DNA of 64,000 bases from Haberlea rhodopensis (GCA_907163345.1 CAJQUN010000413.1:372001-436000); one strand, 5' to 3'; shown: positions 33,160 through 43,567, numbered from the stretch's first letter. The notes: generated from the letters alone by a model not told the origin. Program-made: numbers and translations.

Positions 33160-34440
33160 TCAATTTGATGGCTCCTTCGAATTCTTTACAGAATCACTCG
33201 GGAGCGTACCTTGCGTCCTCCCAGATATCAACGTGGCCAATTGCCCTATCTGCACCTCCAAATTTTTGATTGATGCATCTTGATTCTGCATCCTCACCTC
33301 TGTTGATGAAATCAGCTTCGCCATCAATTCCTCCATACTCGGCTTTTGTGTGAACCCGGCCTGCGGTTGAGGGTTCAACACATTTTCTTGATTCGACCAC
33401 CTCAAATTCGGGTGGTTCCTCCATGGTTGGTTGTAATTCGAGTAGGAATTATTGTGTGGCCTGTTACCTACAAAATTAACAGCTTCAACGGATTGGTTAA
33501 ATTGATTACCTGCCTGGCACTCGATGCTAGGATGACCGCCTCCACACAGCTCACAGAAAATAGTTTGGGCCTGCATTGCTGCTGCTCCCATGCTGTCTAT
33601 CTTCCGGTTCATGGCTTCTAATTGAGCCGAAAGAGCAGTGATCTCATCCACTTGATGGACTCCCATTGGTTTCTGTGGCGTGCTCCTCTCAGATTGCCAC
33701 TGGTAGCTGTTGCACGCCATTTCCTCCAACAAGCTATATGCTTCTTCCGGCGTCTTTCTCATTATGGATCCCCCAGATGCTGCATCAATCATTGAACGGT
33801 TAGCAGAAAATAAACCGTTATAGAACGTTTGTACCTGTAGCCATATGGGTAGACCATGGTGTGGGCATCTCCTCAACAACTCCTTAAACCGATCCCACGC
33901 TTCGTATAAAGTTTCGGGGTCAAACTGACCAAAAGTCGTGATATCGTTCCGCATCTTCGCCGTCTTGGAAGGGGGAAAGTACTTTGACAAAAACGCCTTT
34001 GTCATCCCCTCCCATGTTGTTATTGAACCTGCAGGAAGTGAATTTAACCATGCTTTAGCTTTATCTCGTAATGAAAAAGGAAAGAGCCTTAACCTGATGG
34101 CATCATCAGAGACGCCATTGTGTTTGAATGTATCACAAATCTCCAAAAAGTTGGAGATGTGATTGTTCGGATCATCTGTAGCTGCTCCCCCGAACATCAC
34201 CGAGTGCTGAATCATTTGTATGATTGCCGGCTTGATCTCAAAATTGTTTGCTTGGATCGTCGGCCTTGTGATACTCGACAACGATCCATGAAATGCAGGT
34301 TGTGCAAAGTCCATCATCGATCTAGGGTGCTGTGCTTCGTTATTGTCAGCCATTTCTCGAGCTTCTCGTAATCTTCTTAGTAACGTTCTCTCTATCTCTG
34401 GATCAAACGGCTCGAGAAAGGGTTCCTCTCTTCTATGCAT
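33160..34440 (-). CDS. Athila-type Gag, intact (426 aa)
   Basis: Starts MHRREEPFLEPFDPEIERT, 167 bp after the tRNA-Asp site. The Retrotrans_gag core spans about residues 85-230 (LRLFPFSLRDKAKAW, FLSKYFPPSK, LYEAWDRFKELLRRCPHH, VQTFYNGL). A zinc knuckle CELCGGGHPSIEC sits at about residue 305, followed by an Asn/Gln-rich region and a helix (NLEVQIGQLATLI). It ends SVKNSKEPSN with no protease after it. In Ath-1 the homologous frame continues into protease, so here pol was deleted just after gag. Gag would build the virus-like particle in the cytoplasm and package the element RNA. Confidence 0.93.
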   Translation of the reverse strand: MHRREEPFLEPFDPEIERTLLRRLREAREMADNNEAQHPRSMMDFAQPAFHGSLSSITRPTIQANNFEIKPAIIQMIQHSVMFGGAATDDPNNHISNFLEICDTFKHNGVSDDAIRLRLFPFSLRDKAKAWLNSLPAGSITTWEGMTKAFLSKYFPPSKTAKMRNDITTFGQFDPETLYEAWDRFKELLRRCPHHGLPIWLQVQTFYNGLFSANRSMIDAASGGSIMRKTPEEAYSLLEEMACNSYQWQSERSTPQKPMGVHQVDEITALSAQLEAMNRKIDSMGAAAMQAQTIFCELCGGGHPSIECQAGNQFNQSVEAVNFVGNRPHNNSYSNYNQPWRNHPNLRWSNQENVLNPQPQAGFTQKPSMEELMAKLISSTEVRMQNQDASIKNLEVQIGQLATLISGRTQGTLPSDSVKNSKEPSN

Positions 34441-34606
34441 GCACTAAAGAACTGATTCCTGTACAAAATAGACAAAAGGAGACAACAAAAATGCACAAAA
34501 TTATTCACAAATATCAACAAAAGAAAACAAAGAAAACAAAAATGCAATAATAAAAGAATTGGCTAAATTACAATTAACTAATCTCGTATGATATTATACA
34601 GATTAG

Positions 34607-34624
34607 TCCCCGGCAACGGCGCCA
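34607..34624 (-). other. Ath-2 primer-binding site, tRNA-Asp
   Basis: The minus strand reads TGGCGCCGTTGCCGGGGA, six bases from the LTR, identical to Ath-1 and Ath-3. Confidence 0.93.
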
Positions 34625-34630
34625 AAAACT

Positions 34631-36193
34631 TGACCGCTTTATTTTTAAACAAAAGATATTTCAAAGAATGGGTTGAAGCGATTCTACCGCAAGTGCACGG
34701 TGTCAAGTTTTAGTATAGTGAAAATTAAGTAAAGGTTGTCGAATCCACAGGGACTAACGTATAAGTACCAAATAAGATCAATCAAATTATATTTAGCCTA
34801 CGATTAAAGGAGTTTGATTAACTAAAGCTAGATTAAACTAAAGAATAAAGATTAAATTAAAAATAATGACGAGAATGGTTCCGGAAATGCAAAGGTAAGT
34901 TACTCGAGAAAATTACCAAGTTCGTCGTTCAATTATGTTATCTCTAATGATTCAATGGAATTCTCACTTTATTAACCAATTGATTTTAAAGGTGAAAGGT
35001 TTTCATGATTATTCGATACACTCTCTCGAGCTGTAACGAAACTAACAATAAATTAGAACAAGTCACTCTCGTGCACCTATTTACTAATTCAAAGTTGCTT
35101 AAATTATCAAAACCTATTAACTCTAAATCTTTCGATTTCAAGTTCTCACATATGCGATATCATCTCTCGATCTCAATCGTAACATACATCATAAATTAAT
35201 GGAGCGTGTTACAGCGTTATCTCTCGATCTCGGCTGTAACCCTCAAATTCAATCAAAGCTAGCTAGACTCTGATCTACACATGCAATTAATTTATGAACA
35301 ATAAATATCAATGCGCGCAAATATCAATGAATCAATAATATCAAACACAACGAACTAAAACTTCAATAATATAAACCAATTTTAATTCAAATCAATAACA
35401 GATGAGTTTTCTTGTCTCTCGACCTTAAAAACAACAAATGAAAATTGAAAATCAAATAAATTAAGTTCAGAAATACGATAAACGATGGATGAATCCGTGC
35501 GTTGCACCGTGATTTCTTCTCTTGTTCCTTCCTTGCACTCCGGAACGGATAGGCTCGACTTTGGACGAAGAACGAAGATTGGATCTCCTTCTTCCGGCGT
35601 TGGGCGGCGGCTAGGGCGGCTGCTCTTGACCTAAAAAGTCTGATATATTCTCTCAAAATTCGTCCTTAATTCTGTGGAAGAGAGTCCCCTTAAAAAGCCC
35701 TCCAAAATCTCGATAAAATAGGAAAATAAAATCTTCAGATCTCGCGTCTCGATCGATCGAGAATTTCACCGATCGATCGGTGCACTGTTCACGCCAGCTT
35801 TTGGAACTTACTGCCTCGCTCGATCGATCGGGAATTTCACCGATCGATCGAGATTTCTCAAAAATTGTTGCTGAAGTTACTGCCTCGCTCGATCGATCGA
35901 TATTTCTACCGATCGATCGAGCCTTCGAAAATTCTGAATCTTGCTACTGGCTGGCTCGATCGATCGAGAATAACTCTCGATCGATCGAGATCTGAAGAAA
36001 CCATCTTCTACATTTTCATCATCTTTTATGCCTCGATTTCGCCCGTTATCTTCTCATTAGCTCATTTCTTCCACTTCTGATCTAATTTCCTGAAACAAAT
36101 GAATAAACACCAAAAAGCATAATATCATCCAGGAAAAAGTACAGAAAATGGGAAGAAATCACAGTTAAAAACACTCAAAATCTAAGCCTATCA
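34631..36193 (-). repeat. Ath-2 LTR (5' in element orientation)
   Basis: 1563 bp, almost identical to 28210-29772. Noted differences are one base each at about 35148, 35962 and 36118. Confidence 0.95.
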
Positions 36194-36198
36194 AGATG

Positions 36199-37397
36199 CC
36201 ATGTTTTATGTTTTTTTATATTGTGTTGATGTTATGGAAGCGATGCATGCTTCGCCAGGGGTCTTTTAAAATGGTTAATCGTCATGGATTGACGATATAA
36301 TTGGGGGTTGTGAACGTGCTTGGGCACGTGATTGCATGCTTGTAATTAATTGTGAATTATTAATTGTCTTTAGCACATAATTCATCGGATCACGGGACTA
36401 AAGCAAGGTTTGATTCGGACTACGGAATTATAAGGTACGTATAACGTACGAGCATAATCTTATATCTTATCACAATTGTTGAATGCATAGTATATTGTAA
36501 TTGCAATAAATGGATATGTATTGTGAACTATATGGTGCCGCAATGAAGCGAGCAACGGTTGAGATGTTGTCGCTATGGAGCGAACATTCGATTATGAATA
36601 CCGCTGCTACTGAGCAAGCGATGAAATGAGATTGTGAAACTATTGTTTAGATACGTGTGATATCTATAAACATTGTAAATGATTGGATTTTATTAATTAT
36701 GAAAATTGGCAATTAGTGAACGGATTTAGTTAATCAATGAAATGATTAACTGGCCTTTCGGAATTTGATGGTGTCGGATATTTTGAGAACAAGAACAGCA
36801 CAAGGGATCCCGTATGAGGATGACACTATTCAGGGAGTGTCTTTTAAATTCACCGCTTTACATTCTGTAAATTATGTAATGTGATATTGTGATTATTGGA
36901 TTGATGGTATTGGTATGTTCACCCCGTGTGGGGGCTGTCTCTGTTGGGGCAGGTGTAACAGGTACAGCGGTAGCTCCGGAGATGAGATCGAGCTATGTAT
37001 TGGAAGTGCTTCCAGGATCGAAGTACCACTGCCGGCATTGAGTAGGGTATTTTATACATTAAATACGCATTTACTCATTTGATGCTCGCATGTGAGCATT
37101 GTTATGTGTATATGGGTTGTATAAAAGGCATGGGCCTTTCTCTTTTCATTTATGGGTTGCATGCAATTAATTAATGAATTGCTAAATGAATTGAGAATAC
37201 GTTAGTGTATTATAAGATGCATACTTATGGGTTGAGTGGTATGGGGGATTTGAACATTATATGGAATAATGTAAGAAATTTTATGGATGGTATATTATGC
37301 TATGGTAGCATGTGGTTTTCCCATTATTACATGATTGTATGCACTAAACACATGGGTTAATACACTAATAGCGGGTTAAGGGCACGGGGTCCTTACA
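36199..37397 (+). repeat. 3' LTR of the LARD-like element, second part
   Basis: Continues the LTR interrupted at 28209 (36194-36198 is the duplicated AGATG). It holds the GTACGT-N3-ACGTAC motif at 36435-36449 and CGCT/AGCG pairs at about 36537-36620, and ends GGTCCTTACA. Confidence 0.92.
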
Positions 37398-37487
37398 AAA
37401 CACAAAGGTACCCTGTTTCTAGATTTGACACTCTTTAGTAAGACTAGGAAAACGTTTGGATACTATCTCCAAATTAGCTGAATTTAT
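37398..37487. other. Target-site flank of the SIRE-like element
   Basis: 90 bp of AT-rich sequence that joins directly to 54503 once the Copia element and one target duplication are removed. No gene. Confidence 0.7.
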
Positions 37488-38583
37488 GTTAGGATCGGTC
37501 CGGAGTGTTTAGAGGGGGGGTGAATGAACACTCCTATTAAAAATAATCCTTAGTGATTTCTCTCGGATTAGTGAAAGAAATCTGTTTCTTATTCAACTTT
37601 TCTGCAGAACAGACCACTGAATATTTTAGTGCGGAACGGTCTGTTCTTAGACTAGTAAGAACGGCTCGATGGCTAGAAAAGTATAACAGATGCAGAAAGA
37701 TAAATGATAGAATATGTTTCTGGAAGTTCGAAGGTGGTGTAATCCTTCTACGTCTCCCCTTCTTCCAATTAAGGAAGGATTCCACTAGAAGCTTTGATTT
37801 ATACAATCCTGTTGTACAAACCCAATTCAGCTGGATTTACCTCACTACCAGACTGAAACTCCTAGTCTCTCGATCTGTTCAGACACACACTGTCTGACAG
37901 TTACAATTGATTCTCACTTCTCTATCTTAGTACAGAATACAAAAGATAGACTAATTTAGTCTATGCACACAATGATCCTAAGATGATCAAATATTACAAT
38001 ATGCTTGTGCTTATGAAAACTTTCGGCTCGAGGATGTCTGAGCTTGTAAGCTTATGCTGTTTAGTTTTCTTTTTGCGTTTTTCGATTGATCAGACTCTCT
38101 CTTGAGCTCTTTAGTTGCCTTCTTATATAGTTGCATGTACCAACGACATTCTTTCCCTTTATGTGCAACTCTTGACTCTACTCAAATTCTGAGTAGGCTA
38201 CAGTCTTATTCTTTTGGCCGCTTGCCATTCTTGTTCATGCTTTCGGCGACTGTCAGGTAAGCTCTTCTTTGTCTTCTTACCTTTTACGGTAATCTTCAGT
38301 CCTTTGTCTTTTTCAGCATTAATTGCAACATTAAATGCTTCAATAAATAGCCGTTAATGATTCGGACTGAAGAGCAAATCTTATTCAACCTTGTCTGCTC
38401 TTGATCTGATAATAGTTGAGATCGATCTGAAGCTTCGATCTGGTCAGGCTGATGTTCATCGATCCGTTCTGATTTGCGATATACCATATCAGCTTGATCT
38501 GCTTTGAGCAATCGATCTGGTCGGTCTGATTTCTATCGATCCGTTCTGATTTGTTTTGTCATCTTTAAAATCCGGAACTAACA
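37488..38583 (-). repeat. SIRE-like LTR (3' in element orientation)
   Basis: 1096 bp. It has 37 bp more than its partner near 37604-37650. TATA box on the minus strand at 38122-38131 (CTATATAAGA). Upstream of it, CGATCTG/CGATCCG motifs start at 38436, 38460, 38513 and 38537: two pairs, each 24 bp apart, 77 bp between pairs. Confidence 0.93.
38122..38131 (-). promoter_or_regulatory. TATA box of the SIRE-like LTR
   Basis: CTATATAAGA on the minus strand about 455 bp into the LTR; the copy in the other LTR is at about 54036-54045. Confidence 0.75.
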
Positions 38584-38836
38584 AATTCCCCATTTTTGAT
38601 GATGACAAAACCTAGCTTCTATGTCTTCTTATTCAGTATTTTAAGAACTCTGAAGCGTGTACTTGCGGATCAATTACTTCTTCTTGTTCAAAATAAATGA
38701 ACACAGTTAAGTTGAAGTATGGATTGATTAAGCCAATTTGTTCAAAATAAATGAACGAAGACTTAAAAGAAATTCTGATTTTTATTGAATAAAAATCGGA
38801 TATACAATTACAGACAAGTCTGACTTATATAGACCG
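38584..38836 (-). other. SIRE-like 3' untranslated region and PPT
   Basis: The minus strand AAAAATGGGGAAT abuts the LTR. The rest, up to the stop of the extra ORF at 38837, is noncoding. Confidence 0.75.
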
Positions 38837-38950
38837 CTACTTTCTTGCTGAAGACTGAGGTGGCTTGAAGTCCTTTCTCTTTTCCCCATTTTTGTCAGCA
38901 GCAATCTCTTGAAGAAAGTCAACAATCTGGGCGAGTTGAGCGCTGATAGC
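38837..38950 (-). pseudogene. C-terminal end of the SIRE-like extra ORF, cut off by Ath-3
   Basis: The minus-strand frame reads ISAQLAQIVDFLQEIAADK and ends PPQSSARK with a TAG at 38837-38839. It continues, across the Ath-3 insertion, the frame that stops at 45506 (..AQDTRLDAI). Together they form one coiled-coil-like tail. Confidence 0.8.
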
Positions 38951-40873
38951 TGATCGCTTTTATTTTAAACAGTTATTTCTCAGTGTAGCGATTCTACCGC
39001 AAGTGCACAGTGTCAAGTTTTAGTATAATGATATAAAAAGTACGGATTGTCGATCCCACGAGGACTAGTAAATAATTACCAAACTCCACTAGTTTAACTA
39101 TATTTAGCCTACGAAAATTGGTTATAACTAATTAACTAATTTAACTAATTAATTCAATAATAAATCCAAACAAACGATAGAGAATGAGAATGAAATCAAT
39201 AGAGACAATTATCAAGACTTTCGGTTCACCTATGTAATCCCCCACAATTCGCCTATTAGTTAAGAATTAATTCAAACAATCTAAGGTGACGAGTTTTCCT
39301 AATTCACTTGCTATACCTTGGTCCGGCTATAACAAATCTAATACTAACGTAACAATAAGCCACTCTCGTACCCTTATTGAACAATTAATATTGTAAATCG
39401 ATCGATGAAAACTTCTAGCCTTCGATTACTAGATATCTATAGTTATCACACGTGTATTTGACTTCATCTCTCGATCTCAGTCTGAAATCCACGGCATAAA
39501 TCACTATATCGAATTCCAATTTTATCTCTCGATCTCAATTGTAATTTATTATCATTCAAGGATGGCCAAACCCTTAAAAGCATGTAGAACAATGATCTAT
39601 ACACTTAGATAATAAGAATCAATAAAAAACAATCAATTTAAATCATGGGTTCATAACATAGGATCCCCTAAGTCTTGACAACAAACTTAGCCTAGCAACA
39701 TATTCAATATCAAATGCAATATCATGTTTTTCAACATCAAAAGCATAAGAAAATAAAGTAGAATAATACGCATAAACTAGCGATGTTGAATCACGTCGTC
39801 GATCCGTAACTCCGTCTCTCGCTTGGCAGTGCTGTACGTACGTGTATGATCTCCAACTGCTGTTTACGTAAATCTGCTCTTCTCCTCACGCCTATCTCCT
39901 TCTCACGTACGTTCCTTTCTCCGCGTCTCCTGTTGCTGTTCTTCAATCTGTTCACGTCTGGTTTCTCTCCTCTCTCGTAACTCCTTTTCCAATTCTGAAT
40001 CTCCCCTCTCTTCGTCTGTATCTACTGCCCTTAATCTGAACTCACCTTCGTAACTCCTCTCCAGAACTCCTCTGCCTTCACTCTTCTGTATCTGTATCAG
40101 ATCTTCAGAATTTTCATATCCTGTTACGTGAGTTCTTCGCACCAGAAGTTCACCTACGTGCTTCCTCCTCTTCACGTAAATCTCCTCTCTGTCTGATCTC
40201 TCCTCTCGCTCCGCTTCTTCCCTGATATCTTTGTACGTTTCTCTTTCACTCCAAGCTGCCCTCCTTCGTGAATGACAGTCTGATATGTTTCTGTTCGTTC
40301 CAGAAATCCTCCTCCTGTTTGAAGTCCCTGGCTGCTGTTCCGTATCAGATTGTTCGTTCAAGTGCTCACTTCTGATCTCTCCTCCTGAACCTCTCGACTC
40401 CCCTCTCTTTTTCTACGTAAATCCCCCTCTGTTCACGTACGTCTTCTTCTGGTTCCTCCGCTTCTTCCCTGATATCGTTTTTCTTTTCTACGTTGCTCCT
40501 CCCTTCCTTTTATCTCAATCTCCTCTCCTTTTATACTCTGCACGTATCTTCCCCTTTAATAATTTGATATCATCCTTCTTTTATCTTCTCTTCTCAATGT
40601 TTATCCTCCTTCCATCTTTTATTTCCATAAAGAAATCCTATATTATAATATCATATATTATAATATAATATTTCATCCATGTTCGATAATATCCGGTTGT
40701 GCTCGGTTTGGTCCTTTTTCATTAATTAAAGCTTATTTTCTCCACTTTTATGCATTTGGACCTGGATTCCTGAAATATACAAATATATACCAAAACGCGT
40801 AATATTTTCCAGGAATCACTATAAAAACACCTCTAATCATATATCAAAATCAGTGTAAAAATCACACTTATCA
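38951..40873 (-). repeat. Ath-3 LTR (3' in element orientation)
   Basis: Contains a GA-rich (minus strand) leader region with about a dozen ACGT cores (TACGTA, CACGTACG, TTACGTAA) between about 39835 and 40550, a density suggestive of bZIP-type sites. The 152-codon Arg/Glu-rich frame at 40361-39903, also present in the other LTR, follows from this composition and is not called as a gene. Confidence 0.93.
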
Positions 40874-42101
40874 ACTCCCCCAAACTTAAACTTGATCGTC
40901 TCGAGCAAGAAATAAAATCAAAAAGTAGAGTTCAATATTAAATATTCAAATAAACCAATTCGTAGTCAATCATGTAGCTCAGACATCTCACTTACAGACG
41001 AACAAGAGTAAATCAAAAAGTTTAACAAGTTGTGTTTTCTCCTAGATCAAGCAACATGTCTCCAAATTAGAACGTGCGTGTGTGCTATTGTCACTTTCAA
41101 GTTTCATGCAATTTTCATAGATCAATCATGCTAGTCAATGAAAGTTAAGATTACCTTTAAGCACCCCATAGTCTTATTTTCAAACACTTCTCCACTAATG
41201 TAGTCACTTCCTCAACTTGGATCAATAGGTCTTTTTAAGCTTGTAAAGTTAGGCCTAGGTGTTGGCTTCAAAGAAAAGATAGGATAGCACAAAGAAGAGA
41301 GTATAAGCATGAAATGTTCAGTACAAAATTGAGCTTCTCTTCTTTTTTTCTTTTAGCCTTGGCCACTTTGGGTCTTAATTAGATATTTTTTTCAAGGCTT
41401 TATCTATCTTTTCTTTTCTCATTCATTTTTTTTTTTCAATAATAAGCTCATCCAAATGTAGCAATTCATGTGCATCTAATGAGAATCATTATACTCCCTT
41501 TTGGTAAGGATAATTCTTTTCAATTTAAGCTCATAAAGGTGGGTATAATGAGTTGCCAAAAAATGTTGAATGGGGGCTAACAGTATGTTAAACATACACC
41601 ATTCTTTTTCAATTATGCTCAAAATGGGATATTAGAGATTGATATATATAATGGTAAGCTTGAAAGGCTCAAACGGTCCAAAGATCGCCTAGATCATTTC
41701 CAAGTCAAGTTCACAACTATAAAATTTCGTTTCAAAGTGTCATCATCAAATAGTTTCTAAGGTACTCTAATATGCTCAAAACAATTCATCAAGTTCACAA
41801 AGATTATTACTACTCCAAATGCAATTCACAAGATTGTGACTCAAATGTGCTCAATATATTCCTCATCTTTGACATGCTACTCAAAACAAGATATTCACAA
41901 ACAAGTTTTACAATCATCAAAACTCAAGTTGACATGCAAAGTGAGATTAATATCATCATAGAGTAGAGACCACTACTATGATTTATTCTTATCTTACTAA
42001 TTGAACTCATAAAATAAAAAAATTTAGCTCATAATAATCGGACGATTCAAGTGTCAATTAAGCACACAACATGTGGATAAACAAGTAAACATGCAAGCCA
42101 C
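40874..42101 (-). other. Ath-3 PPT and conserved 3' noncoding module
   Basis: Same order of blocks as Ath-2 (29773-31028), for example GACCGTTTGAGCCTTTCAAG and a block with CATTAGTGGAGAAGTG, about 1.2 kb with no ORF. Confidence 0.75.
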
Positions 42102-42136
42102 TCCCCCAAACTTAAATGAACCATTGTCCTCAATGT
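42102..42136 (-). promoter_or_regulatory. Conserved ATTGAGGACAATGG block and internal PPT-like tract
   Basis: The minus strand reads CATTGAGGACAATGG, then TTAAGTTTGGGGGAG; same arrangement as at 16184 and 31029. Confidence 0.65.
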
Positions 42137-42353
42137 TTAAAAGAATCAAAAGGGAAAAAGTAAACTCCCCTGATCAAGACGCTTGCATGAGGGTTGAGGA
42201 AGATCGGCCTTTGAAAGCTCCACTGTTGTAGAGTTCATCGCTCCAACTGAGTACCTAGCAAGAGAAGAATGCAAATAAAATAGTCGACACGAGAGATAAA
42301 CAAACTAAATGCAAAAACTAAAAATAAACAAAACTAAATAGCAAAAGGATACG

Positions 42354-42378
42354 CTTGGGTTGCCTCCCAAGAAGCGCT
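42354..42378 (-). promoter_or_regulatory. Conserved hairpin motif after the gag-like ORF
   Basis: The minus strand reads AGCGCT then CTTGGGAGGCAACCCAAG, a 6-bp stem with an AGGCAA loop. Compared with Ath-1 the outer stem bases differ but still pair here. Confidence 0.7.
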
Positions 42379-42402
42379 GATTTTTAGTCGTCGGCTTGAC
42401 CA

Positions 42403-43449
42403 TCAGAAGCAACCATCAAAGAGCGGCTGCCGCCCATAGTAAGTATCGTATGATACCACGAATGGGTCTTCACTCAGTATGCCCTCAAGATTGGCATGAA
42501 TATAACAGTGTAGGATCGTTGCTCCAACAACTTTCTTCATGAAATGGTAGGTATGGGAGAATGATTCTTGACTTGGCTTCATATCTTGGAGGATGTAGTG
42601 CGGTGAAGTTGGCATCGATGGAAAATACGGATCCACATATGGCATAGAACATGTCTCCATTGATAGGCTCACATCGGAATCCTCGAAAGTCTCTTCCTTC
42701 TCCAACATCACACTCGACTCATCTTCACATGGGAACTCCTCAGATAATGTCTCTAAAGTAGGCTCAATCTCTTGAAGAGGCTCAAGTTCCCTTAAATCTT
42801 CCACAGTAGTAGGATCACTCCCCCAAACTTGTTTGTTTGAGTGATCATCGTCATGAAACCCAACTTGATTCGTCTCCTCTTCCCTAGTAGGTATCGTCTC
42901 ATTCTCTTGGCAGCTTGCTGATAAGGTTTCCATGAGGCTCACCATTTGCTTCTCCAGACAACGCATTGAGTTGGTCTCACTTTCAATCTTTGTCTCACAT
43001 GATGCCATAAACCTGAGTAACGTATCCTCTAAATGAGCACTGACTTCCGCAGAACTGTCACTCGTCTCTCCCTGATGTTCAAGTGGTGGGACTGTAAAAT
43101 GAGGGTGGTGCGGCTTTGGTGGGTATTGGTGGCTCCAACCCTGGAGTGAAGGATTCCAATGCCACTGGTAGTCAAAGTTCGCCATCTCATTAAACAAGTG
43201 CAAAACACTGTCTTCATCTCTATCAACCAAAGGACTACCAGTTGCCAAAGCTCCGTTGAATATCCATCCTCGTGTGTCCGCATGCAAACCATTGAAGAAA
43301 TATTGCAGACGAGTGTAGTTTGGAAAGTCATTATATCGATATGTGCTTGCCAAATCGTTGAATCTCTCCCACGCTGCGTAGAACGGCTCGGAAGGTTGTT
43401 GGGCAAATCTTGTGGATGCTTGTTGATGTAGCATCTCCAAGTACCTCAC
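42403..43449 (-). CDS. Gag-like protein, N-terminally short, novel acidic C-terminus (348 aa)
   Basis: Starts MRYLEMLHQQASTRF, 94 bp after the primer-binding site. Residues 15-70 match only the second half of the Athila gag core (PFYAAWERFNDLASTYRY, LQYFFNGL); the first half, present in Ath-1 and Ath-2, is missing. There is no zinc knuckle. Residues 110-260 are Glu/Ser-rich, with a possible coiled coil at 130-170 (MRCLEKQMVSLMETL). The last 60 residues (HFMKKVVGATILHCYIHANL) match nothing I recognise. The frame is fully open in a young element, so it may be made. Whether it still assembles particles is unknown. Confidence 0.8.
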   Translation of the reverse strand: MRYLEMLHQQASTRFAQQPSEPFYAAWERFNDLASTYRYNDFPNYTRLQYFFNGLHADTRGWIFNGALATGSPLVDRDEDSVLHLFNEMANFDYQWHWNPSLQGWSHQYPPKPHHPHFTVPPLEHQGETSDSSAEVSAHLEDTLLRFMASCETKIESETNSMRCLEKQMVSLMETLSASCQENETIPTREEETNQVGFHDDDHSNKQVWGSDPTTVEDLRELEPLQEIEPTLETLSEEFPCEDESSVMLEKEETFEDSDVSLSMETCSMPYVDPYFPSMPTSPHYILQDMKPSQESFSHTYHFMKKVVGATILHCYIHANLEGILSEDPFVVSYDTYYGRQPLFDGCF

Positions 43450-43543
43450 AAGACAAACAAAACAAAGACCAAAAATAAAAAATAAAAATAAATAAATGAC
43501 TAAACTACGGTCAACTAATCTCGTTTGATATTATTAAAACTAG

Positions 43544-43561
43544 TCCCCGGCAACGGCGCCA
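43544..43561 (-). other. Ath-3 primer-binding site, tRNA-Asp
   Basis: The minus strand reads TGGCGCCGTTGCCGGGGA, six bases from the LTR. Confidence 0.93.
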
Positions 43562-43567
43562 AAAACT

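Larger units (their letters stand above)
28210..36193 (-). mobile_element. Ath-2: young non-autonomous Athila-like element (gag + ORF1, no pol)
   Basis: Flanked by a perfect target duplication AGATG (28205-28209 and 36194-36198). The two 1563-bp LTRs showed only three differences by eye, so the insertion is recent. Read on the minus strand: LTR 36193-34631, tRNA-Asp site, intact gag (34440-33160), a short spacer with the conserved GAGGCAACCC motif and a palindrome array, intact ORF1 (32340-31114), conserved 3' noncoding module, PPT, LTR 29772-28210. Protease, RT, RNase H and integrase are entirely absent. Two intact ORFs in a mobile pol-less element imply that gag and ORF1 are kept while enzymes come from another Athila element. 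Confidence 0.94.
21231..37397 (+). mobile_element. Ty3/gypsy LARD-like element with about 2-kb LTRs
   Basis: LTRs at 21231-22911 (5', left end truncated) and 27327-37397 (3', split by Ath-2). The 4.4-kb interior has a degenerate tRNA-iMet site after the 5' LTR, a minisatellite, no recognisable gag or pol, and a purine-rich GTGGGGGATAAT before the 3' LTR. The end of the interior (GAGGATGAAATTTTATTAG then the tract) resembles chromovirus Tekay/Del ends. This makes it a large retrotransposon derivative dependent on another element. The 5' LTR lacks its first 440 bp or so. The junction lies at TCTTCCTT shared with the Copia remnant, suggesting microhomology-mediated loss. No target duplication can be seen. 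Confidence 0.8.

Noticed and set aside
34607..34624. tRNA-Asp match as a tRNA gene
   Set aside because: Only the 18 bases complementary to the tRNA 3' end are present, next to an LTR: a primer-binding site.
39903..40361. 152-codon Arg/Glu-rich frame on the minus strand (also 44535-44993)
   Set aside because: Lies wholly in the LTR leader; both copies exist because LTRs are duplicated, and the composition follows from a GA-rich strand.
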